Below are positions 25,411 through 31,265 of a stretch of DNA of 31,265 bases, piece by piece. The translations under genes and the position numbers were made by a program. Below the pieces are notes generated by a model. The model had not been told where the DNA came from and did no database searches. It was given only the letters and a program-made list of their open reading frames with translations. The first letter of the stretch is position 1, and every line of letters begins with the position of its first letter. Location: contig CAVFNZ010000015.1 in the NCBI GenBank assembly GCA_963624095.1, positions 1-31,265 on the forward strand. Direction: 5' to 3'. The stretch is from Phocaeicola_A sp963624095 (lineage in GTDB: Bacteria > Bacteroidota > Bacteroidia > Bacteroidales > Bacteroidaceae).

Positions 25411-25445
25411 CATCGTAACAAAGTCAAAAACCAATACATACGACA

Positions 25446-26876
25446 ATGAATAGCAAAACCAATCGACTCGCATTCCTGGCGATAGCCATGGGCGTAGCGC
25501 TTCCAATGACAGCGTGGGGAGAGGAAGCGAAGGAATCAACGGCATCCCCCAAAACAACCATCAACATCGACGGAACCGGAGAAACGGTTTCTTTCACCGT
25601 AAGGCCGCAGAATCTGGGTCAGAACATCCGCATCAAGGCTCCTGTGGGATTTGAAGTCTCGCCCACCGAGATTCCTGCCGGGACAAAGCAACAGGATGTC
25701 ACCGTAACGTATATCGGATATGGCAACCGCACCGAAGGAAAACTCATTCTCAAAAGTGGCGAGACCAAACAATACATCAAACTTGTAGGCAACGGCACGC
25801 CCTTGAAGGTGAAGGACAATCTGGACAAGGTGGCTACCGATAAGGCAGAAAACGGCAAAGCTCTCAACAAGACTTTCTGCATCGGCAAAAACGGATATAC
25901 CTATGAGTTCAAGTTGGCTTCGAACGAAGACGGGTTCGACTTCATGCCCTTCGTGGTAGACGCAAACGGCAACGGGGTCAAGCTCTATGTGTCAGACAGT
26001 GAGTTCGGATACTTCAACGCACGCAACAAACGCGGTTTCTCCAATCCGTCGACCAATGGCCTGGCGGGAGGCACCGGCCGTTTCTACAACAACGATGGCA
26101 AGAGCCATGTGTACCGCATTGCGGTCACACCGACAAACTATGCCTTCGTGTACCGCGACGGCATCGCAGTGGATACGCTCAACCTTGCCATGCTCAGTCC
26201 GCAGACGGGATTTGCCGACGGCAAAGGCGAAATGTCCGAGAACCTTTTGCGAAATGGTGACTTCGAGGGAGGCTACACCTGCATCCCCAATGATAAAATA
26301 CTCGCCCGTATGGAGGGTTGGGACATCGTAATAGGCGACCGTTGGAATTCCGAGCAGTACATTGACAACCAAGAGATGTCGGCCGAGATTGACAACGACA
26401 ACCATGTATTCAGAATCCGTCCCTACAAATGGGGAGGAAGCCACTGGGGAGATGGTTCCATCGAACAGATTGTCGATGTAGTCCCCAACGAAACCTATAC
26501 CCTGGAGGCTCTCGCACACGGCGGCACTTCCGCAAAACGCGGAAACACCGGACGGATTGTGATAAGTGAGGTTCAGGACCGGTCAAAGAAGACGGAGACT
26601 GTCATCGCTTCAGACTCTTGGGAAATGTACTCTCTCAACCATACGGCATCACCCGAATGCAAGCAGCTCTCCATATCTTTCGCGGTAGGCAAAGGCAGCT
26701 ACAACACCGACATCAAACCTGTCTACGTCGACAACGCGCGTCTTGTGGGCACGGCATGTACCTACAAACCCAAGTATGGTTATGAGAACAACAATGCCAC
26801 CATCGAGTATGTCGCATTTGACAATTCGGGTGCCTACGCGCCCCCTGCTCCCGCAATAGAGGTTTACATCAAATAA
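25446..26876 (+). CDS. Secreted multi-domain carbohydrate-binding protein
   Basis: This 476-residue protein has a signal peptide ending near MTAWG (about 1-25). Residues about 38-122 form an Ig-like domain, with FEVSPTEIPAGTKQQDVTVT and GKLILKSGETKQYIKLVGNG. Residues about 140-270 look like a LamG/concanavalin-type sandwich. From about 275 a CBM4/9-type galactose-binding domain begins with the typical NLLRNGDFEGG and includes IEQIVDVVPNETYTLEALAH. No catalytic residues are evident. It is the first gene of a three-gene operon with two GH43 enzymes, 13 bp before the next gene. I infer a binding protein that holds the substrate. The exact ligand is unknown. Confidence 0.65.
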   Translation: MNSKTNRLAFLAIAMGVALPMTAWGEEAKESTASPKTTINIDGTGETVSFTVRPQNLGQNIRIKAPVGFEVSPTEIPAGTKQQDVTVTYIGYGNRTEGKLILKSGETKQYIKLVGNGTPLKVKDNLDKVATDKAENGKALNKTFCIGKNGYTYEFKLASNEDGFDFMPFVVDANGNGVKLYVSDSEFGYFNARNKRGFSNPSTNGLAGGTGRFYNNDGKSHVYRIAVTPTNYAFVYRDGIAVDTLNLAMLSPQTGFADGKGEMSENLLRNGDFEGGYTCIPNDKILARMEGWDIVIGDRWNSEQYIDNQEMSAEIDNDNHVFRIRPYKWGGSHWGDGSIEQIVDVVPNETYTLEALAHGGTSAKRGNTGRIVISEVQDRSKKTETVIASDSWEMYSLNHTASPECKQLSISFAVGKGSYNTDIKPVYVDNARLVGTACTYKPKYGYENNNATIEYVAFDNSGAYAPPAPAIEVYIK

Positions 26877-26889
26877 AGCCGTTATCCGT

Positions 26890-28356
26890 ATGAAAATCAG
26901 AAGATTTCTTATCTCGTTATTGACATTGGCATCTTGCTGGACATTGCCGGCACAATTCAGGCCTGGACAGGTCTGGCTCGACGTGAACGGCAAAGCGATC
27001 AATGCACATGGAAGCTGCATCGTCCATCACGACGGCCTGTACTATTGGTTTGGCGAGGATCGAACCAAATCAGTGTCCAATGGAGTAAGTTGCTACAAGT
27101 CGGCAAACCTTTACGACTGGGAACGAGTAGGACTGGCATTGGCCACACAAGGGGAAATGAGGGACGACAAAAACGACATAGCCCAAGGCCGGCTCTTCGA
27201 ACGTCCCAAGGTAATCTATAATCCAGCAACCAACAAGTGGATCATGTGGAGTCATTGGGAAGACGGCACCGGCTATGGTGAAGCCCGTGTCTGTGTAGCT
27301 GTGAGTGAACGGATTGAGGGTCCATATAGTCTGTACAAAACCTTTCGCCCCAATAAACACGATTCACGAGACCAGACTTTGTTTGTCGACAGCGATGGCA
27401 AGGCATATCATTTCGGTTCGACAGACATGAACACGAACATGAATGTCGCACAGCTACGACACGACTTCCTTGAGCCGTCGGGCAATGAGACAAAGATACT
27501 GAAAGGTCAAAAATGTGAAGCACCTGCGATATTCAAAGTCGGAGACACCTACTATGGACTCTTCAGCGGATGTACGGGCTGGGCACCAAACCCCGGACGT
27601 ATGGCATACACCTTCGACATCCTTGGCGACTGGGTGTATGATGGAACCAACTTTGCCATCGACGCAAACAGACACACCACCTATGGCTCTCAAAGTGCCT
27701 ACGTGTTCAAGGTAGCGGGTAAAGAAAACGCCTATGTGTATGTGGGAGACCGTTGGAACTCGGGAGATGTGGGAAACTCTACCCACGTCTGGCTTCCGAT
27801 AAGCATGAGGTCGGGCTATCCAACGGTTGCCTGGTACGACCAATGGGATCTGAGCGTATTCGACAAGATGTATCGTTACAAGCGGGCCAAGGAAATCGTA
27901 AAGGGGAACAAGTACGCCATCTTGGAAAAGAAATCGAACCGCCTTGTGTCGCAGAAGCAAAGTCAGAGTCTCTGCATAGACGATGACGATGACGACACCA
28001 ATCTTGAATTCGAGTATATCCCGACAGGCAAAGCCAACCACTTCAAGATTAAGGTTGTGAAGACAGGCAAATACCTTTTGTCCAAGATGGGTGTTCTCCG
28101 ACTTGGGGATAGCGGGGATGAAGAGTCGGCAGTGTGGGAGCTTTTACCCCAAAGCGATGGATATTACAAATTCCACAACGTCGCGGCAGACAAATACCTC
28201 ACTGTCTCCGGCGCAAACACAATGGCAGGCAGTGGGATACATCTCAGTCAGCTATCCAAGCGCGCTTCTCAGGATTTCGCAGTGTACTTCGATTCCGATA
28301 AGTACGATTACGAAACCGCGGATATGTTTTCAAACAGGTATCATTCTAATAAATAG
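26890..28356 (+). CDS. GH43-family glycosidase with ricin-like C-terminus
   Basis: This 488-residue protein has a secretion signal (about 1-22). LASC at residues 13-16 also reads as a lipobox, so it may be a lipoprotein. The five-bladed GH43 domain (about 30-335) starts INAHGSCIVHHDGLYYWFGE. It holds HDSRDQTLFVD, where Asp161 is the likely pKa modulator, and CEAPAIF, where Glu210 is the likely general acid. The usual general-base Asp near the N-terminus is not evident, as in the GH43_24/34-type galactan-active enzymes that I recall. A ricin-like trefoil (about 340-465) follows, with KYLLSKMGVLRLGD and KYLTVSGANTMAGSGIHLSQ. I infer a beta-galactosidase, exo-galactanase or arabinofuranosidase. 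Subfamily and substrate remain open. Confidence 0.78.
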   Translation: MKIRRFLISLLTLASCWTLPAQFRPGQVWLDVNGKAINAHGSCIVHHDGLYYWFGEDRTKSVSNGVSCYKSANLYDWERVGLALATQGEMRDDKNDIAQGRLFERPKVIYNPATNKWIMWSHWEDGTGYGEARVCVAVSERIEGPYSLYKTFRPNKHDSRDQTLFVDSDGKAYHFGSTDMNTNMNVAQLRHDFLEPSGNETKILKGQKCEAPAIFKVGDTYYGLFSGCTGWAPNPGRMAYTFDILGDWVYDGTNFAIDANRHTTYGSQSAYVFKVAGKENAYVYVGDRWNSGDVGNSTHVWLPISMRSGYPTVAWYDQWDLSVFDKMYRYKRAKEIVKGNKYAILEKKSNRLVSQKQSQSLCIDDDDDDTNLEFEYIPTGKANHFKIKVVKTGKYLLSKMGVLRLGDSGDEESAVWELLPQSDGYYKFHNVAADKYLTVSGANTMAGSGIHLSQLSKRASQDFAVYFDSDKYDYETADMFSNRYHSNK

Positions 28357-28367
28357 AGCTAAAAGTT

Positions 28368-30068
28368 ATGAGCATTAGAAATCGACTTTTACTTTCCGCC
28401 TTGCTAGCCGGCTGCCTGCATCTGCTGGCACCCGGAATGGCAAGTGCGGGACAATGGGCTGTCACGGCCATTCCCTTTAAACTCGTTGGTTCGTCAAAGG
28501 TGAACAATGTCAAGTTGATGTGGGACAAAGACAGCAATGCCGAGACCTACCGTATCTACCGCAACGATGAGTTGCTCGGAGAGGTAAGCGGTTATGCTTA
28601 CGACGATTATGGTCTGCCAGTGGACAAGACTGTCTATTACCGCATTGAGGCAATCGGTAAGAACGGTTATTGCGAAAGCTCCTATCCGGCCAAAGTCAAC
28701 ACCTTCACGACACTCCCGACACAAGTACTTTCCGTCTACGACAACATTGATGGCAAATATCTCCAAAAAGACAACTCCTCACGACCCGAAGGCTTCAACG
28801 TCAAAGGAAGATATTATAAGTATTCCATCAACCGCGGCCCGAACAAGCAATGGGTATTGACGGAAAGCGTATCGAAGGATGGTCTCACCGGCTGGTCTGT
28901 TCCACGGGTCGTGTACAATCATCCGGACTGCAAATTTGAAGGAAACGCCTTTCACTACAATCCCAACACGGGGAAAGTAGTCTTCTCATCTCATTATGAG
29001 GACGAACAAGGTTACAAAGCCGCAAAAATATTCCTTGCCGAGATTACTCCCGGAGGTTCACTGACTGTCGGGACAGCCGAACGGCCACTGGGACACGATT
29101 CACGAGACCAGTCACTGTTCATCGACTCGGACAACACTGCCTACCTGTTGTCCGCCACCAACACCAATCAGGATATCAACATCTACAGACTGGACGAGAG
29201 CTGGACGAAACCCGTGGAGCTGTGCAACACCATTTGCAAGGGTGCTCACCGCGAAACCCCGTTCATCACCAAGGTGGACGGAGAATATTACTTCTTCAGT
29301 TCAAAGGCTTCCGGTTGGTATCCGAGCCAAACGCTATATTGCTCCGCATCGGACATCTCCGGCGAGTGGAGTTCACTGAGAGAGATAGGCAGTAATTCCA
29401 GCTTCGACGCACAATTCAACAGAATCCGCAATTGGGAGAACACCTCCGCATGTTGGAGTTATCACTGGGGAGCCCAACGCAAATACAAGACACCGGCAGG
29501 CAATTTTCCCCGCATAACCATGCTGGCCTTTAATAATGGTTCGGCCTCAATGGCTTATTTCCGGCACATAGAGTTCAATGAGAAATATGGAGTGATTCCC
29601 ATTCAGAACGGGAAAAACCTGACTCTACACAAGTCGGTAACATCCAAGGTAAAAGGCTCTGAAGGGATTAAAGCAAGCTGCATAACCGACGGGGCTATGT
29701 GCGAGTCCTCAGATTATTTCAAGAAAAGCGCAAGTTCCGCATTCGGACAACCATACATCCTGACCATCGATATGGAGAATCCTGTCACTCTTTCGGAGAT
29801 AAACCTGGCGACACGTCTTGTCAATGGCTCTGAGTGTGCCTTCAAATATACCATAGAAGGCAGTCTCGACAATCAAGCGTTCGACATGCTTGTTGACGGG
29901 CGCAACAGTTGGGAAGTTGGTTTCATAATCAAGGATGTAGAATCAACAAAGGCATATCGTTACCTACGCCTCAGGATATTTGACATCACCAGCGTGCATA
30001 AGGGAAATTCCCAAAATTGGGCGGACGGAATATATGAACTGACCGCATATGGCAAGACTCCACAGTGA
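28368..30068 (+). CDS. GH43-like glycosidase with FN3 and discoidin domains
   Basis: The 566-residue product has a secretion signal, and LAGC at 13-16 also reads as a lipobox. An FN3-type domain (about 34-115; VKLMWDKDSNAETYRIYRND) precedes a GH43-like propeller (about 140-410). GHDSRDQSLFIDSD (Asp247) and HRETPFITKVDGEYYFFSS (Glu296) match the pKa modulator and general acid. The usual N-terminal Asp base is not obvious. A discoidin/F5-8 type C domain closes the protein (about 415-563), with SLDNQAFDMLVDG and YRYLRLRIFDIT. The catalytic core is a paralogue of the one encoded by the preceding gene, 11 bp away, with different binding domains. I infer action on the same complex glycan. Confidence 0.72.
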   Translation: MSIRNRLLLSALLAGCLHLLAPGMASAGQWAVTAIPFKLVGSSKVNNVKLMWDKDSNAETYRIYRNDELLGEVSGYAYDDYGLPVDKTVYYRIEAIGKNGYCESSYPAKVNTFTTLPTQVLSVYDNIDGKYLQKDNSSRPEGFNVKGRYYKYSINRGPNKQWVLTESVSKDGLTGWSVPRVVYNHPDCKFEGNAFHYNPNTGKVVFSSHYEDEQGYKAAKIFLAEITPGGSLTVGTAERPLGHDSRDQSLFIDSDNTAYLLSATNTNQDINIYRLDESWTKPVELCNTICKGAHRETPFITKVDGEYYFFSSKASGWYPSQTLYCSASDISGEWSSLREIGSNSSFDAQFNRIRNWENTSACWSYHWGAQRKYKTPAGNFPRITMLAFNNGSASMAYFRHIEFNEKYGVIPIQNGKNLTLHKSVTSKVKGSEGIKASCITDGAMCESSDYFKKSASSAFGQPYILTIDMENPVTLSEINLATRLVNGSECAFKYTIEGSLDNQAFDMLVDGRNSWEVGFIIKDVESTKAYRYLRLRIFDITSVHKGNSQNWADGIYELTAYGKTPQ

Positions 30069-30122
30069 CGCAGCGTATAACAGGTTGATATCATGGGGGA
30101 AACAATTCATTTGAACTATTTG

Positions 30123-30153
30123 AAGACAGGGCTGATTGAATCAGTCTTGTCTT
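30123..30153 (+). terminator. Intrinsic terminator of the GH43 operon
   Basis: Arms 30123-30135 (AAGACAGGGCTGA) and 30141-30153 (TCAGTCTTGTCTT) form a 13-bp stem with two G-U pairs around the loop TTGAA, followed by the T-rich TGTTATTTATT. It lies 55 bp after the stop of the second GH43 gene and before the next promoter, so it separates the two transcription units. Confidence 0.75.
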
Positions 30154-30210
30154 TGTTATTTATTGGAGACATTTGAATGATTCATGGATAAGACATCGTA
30201 TGAATATCCC

Positions 30211-30218
30211 TAATTTTG
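30211..30218 (+). promoter_or_regulatory. Promoter -7 box of the ExbB-fusion gene
   Basis: TAATTTTG followed by C is identical in form to the box upstream of the GH43 operon. Transcription would begin near 30225, 16 nt before the ATG at 30241. No clear TTTG -33 box is seen at the usual distance. The box lies after the terminator at 30123-30153, so the following gene probably has independent expression. Confidence 0.5.
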
Positions 30219-30240
30219 CAGCAAAACCAAATAAACAATC

Positions 30241-31265
30241 ATGAAAACAACAATCAAGAACCTTAGCGGATGCATCGCATTAGCCCTGTGCGTTTCACTC
30301 CCATGGGCAAATGCAGGGGCTCAAAACCAGAAAGGGATATTCAAACTCTTCAGTTCCGAAATCCCAGCCGGAAGTCAATGGGAGGAAACAAACAAAATTG
30401 TCCGCGGAGGCGGCTACTCGCCTGACAAGAACAAGAACAACTATATATATGTAGGGTGCGGCAGAAATTCACATTCGGCGCATCTGACCGGGCTCAACAT
30501 TCAAATACGTAAGAATCCCGCCACCGGTCAGTACCGATACATAAGCTTCGCTTGGATTAAATGGGGTGGCCATCAAATCGGCATCAAGTTCGATGTCGTT
30601 CCCCAAGGAAAAGCGAAAGGCGAGAAATACGAATACACCTATGTAGCCGGTCAGGCATCAGAGAATGCTCCGGCTCCGATAACCAATGGTCTGTCAATCG
30701 CCAAAGAATCCCCCGGCAACTGGATGGTGATGTCGCGCGACCTCTGGAAAGATTTCGGAGATTTCGATATAACCGGCGTCACATTCATTTGTCCCGAACG
30801 CAGGGATGCCGGATTCGATGAGCTCATCTTCGCACAGAACGAAGCACTACTGGCCGCTCATGCCCCGGCGGTTCTTCCAACCGAAGTGGCCACGCCGCAA
30901 CCGGTCAATGAGGAAGAGGACGCGTATCTGCTCGAAGAGTGGGCGGAAGCTGAGGCGGAAGCCGCCACTCCCGATGACGTGCAGATTGACTGGGAACAGC
31001 AAATCAGGGCCGGCGGCATCATGATGTATCCGTTGTATGCTCTCGGTGTCCTGGCCATACTACTCACTATCCAGCGTCTGCTCTTCTCACGTACGGGCGT
31101 AATCGCCCCAAGGAAGCTACGCAAAGGCATCGTGGAAGCTTTGTCAAGCGGAGATATGGAACGGGCCGAGCAATTGTGCGACATGTACAAAGGCACGACC
31201 CTCGGGAAATCCCTCAACTTCATTATCCGTCACAGGAATGCCACACGAGAGGCAGTATCCGAGAC
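30241..31265 (+). CDS. Secreted-domain/ExbB (MotA/TolQ/ExbB) fusion, 3' partial
   Basis: The frame is open for 341 codons to the window end. A signal peptide (about 1-28) precedes a beta-rich domain (about 34-200). It contains RYISFAWIKWGGHQIGIKFD, YTYVAGQ, WMVMSRDLWKDFGDFDITGV and FDELIFAQN, a pattern I associate with sugar-binding-like domains in planctomycete and verrucomicrobial proteins. An acidic Ala/Glu-rich linker follows (about 205-250). Then comes an ExbB-type segment: a membrane helix (about 259-281; GGIMMYPLYALGVLAILLTI) and the cytoplasmic start KGIVEALSSGDMERAEQLCD. ExbB couples the proton gradient to TonB, which drives SusC import. The remaining two ExbB helices would lie beyond the window. 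The ExbB call is firm for family, while the role of the outer domain is inference. Confidence 0.75.
   Translation, partial: MKTTIKNLSGCIALALCVSLPWANAGAQNQKGIFKLFSSEIPAGSQWEETNKIVRGGGYSPDKNKNNYIYVGCGRNSHSAHLTGLNIQIRKNPATGQYRYISFAWIKWGGHQIGIKFDVVPQGKAKGEKYEYTYVAGQASENAPAPITNGLSIAKESPGNWMVMSRDLWKDFGDFDITGVTFICPERRDAGFDELIFAQNEALLAAHAPAVLPTEVATPQPVNEEEDAYLLEEWAEAEAEAATPDDVQIDWEQQIRAGGIMMYPLYALGVLAILLTIQRLLFSRTGVIAPRKLRKGIVEALSSGDMERAEQLCDMYKGTTLGKSLNFIIRHRNATREAVSE

Larger units (their letters stand above)
25140..25445. other. Divergent promoter region of the regulator and GH43 operon
   Basis: This 306-bp region separates the start of the regulator from the start of the + strand operon. It holds a - strand promoter (25171-25202), an inverted repeat (25366-25390) and a + strand -7 box (25403-25410). 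It also has CGATGCAC twice (25212-25219 and 25225-25232, 13 bp apart) and a distant inverted pair CCGAGGC/GCCTCGG (25273-25279 and 25324-25330). No gene is seen. Confidence 0.7.

Overview
The window comes from a Bacteroidota genome, most likely a gut Bacteroidales of roughly 50% GC such as a Muribaculaceae- or Bacteroides-like organism. The evidence is two SusC/SusD pairs, a hybrid two-component regulator with a fused AraC domain, many short lipoprotein signals, and promoter-like elements of the Bacteroides TAnnTTTG type. No rRNA, tRNA, CRISPR array or transposase gene was found. The genus cannot be fixed from this sequence alone.

Region 1 (1-497) has no convincing gene. It holds two phased repeat arrays: five degenerate units at exactly 32-bp spacing, then three units at exactly 22-bp spacing that each carry an AAGTACTT palindrome. 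A promoter-like box (402) and a hairpin with a T-run (547-579) on the + strand bracket a possible short untranslated RNA.

Region 2 (498-20755, - strand) is a 12-gene polysaccharide utilization locus (PUL) read from right to left with gaps of -4 to 76 bp. The order is SusC, SusD, FAS1 lipoprotein and DUF5007-like lipoprotein; then a second SusC, SusD and FAS1 lipoprotein; then a DUF5008/beta-propeller lipoprotein, an alkaline-phosphatase-like lipoprotein, an M60-like lipoprotein, a second alkaline-phosphatase-like lipoprotein, and a broken MG2-type gene. It contains no recognisable glycoside hydrolase. Several of its enzyme-like proteins have lost key catalytic residues, so the locus looks like a large surface binding and import machine.

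Region 3 (21117-25139, - strand) encodes the hybrid two-component sensor/regulator that probably controls the locus. Its promoter region (25140-25445) is shared with a divergent + strand operon.

Region 4 (25446-30068, + strand) is a three-gene operon: a secreted multi-domain binding protein and two GH43-type glycosidases, one with a ricin-like trefoil and one with FN3 and discoidin domains. It ends in a strong terminator. These genes probably supply the hydrolysis that the importer operon lacks. Candidate substrates are galactan, arabinogalactan or glycoprotein-linked glycans.

Region 5 (30241 to the window end, + strand) is an incomplete gene with its own promoter. A secreted beta-rich domain is joined through an acidic linker to a MotA/TolQ/ExbB-type segment. 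Because ExbB proteins energise TonB-dependent SusC transporters, this fusion beside a PUL is the most unusual item in the window.
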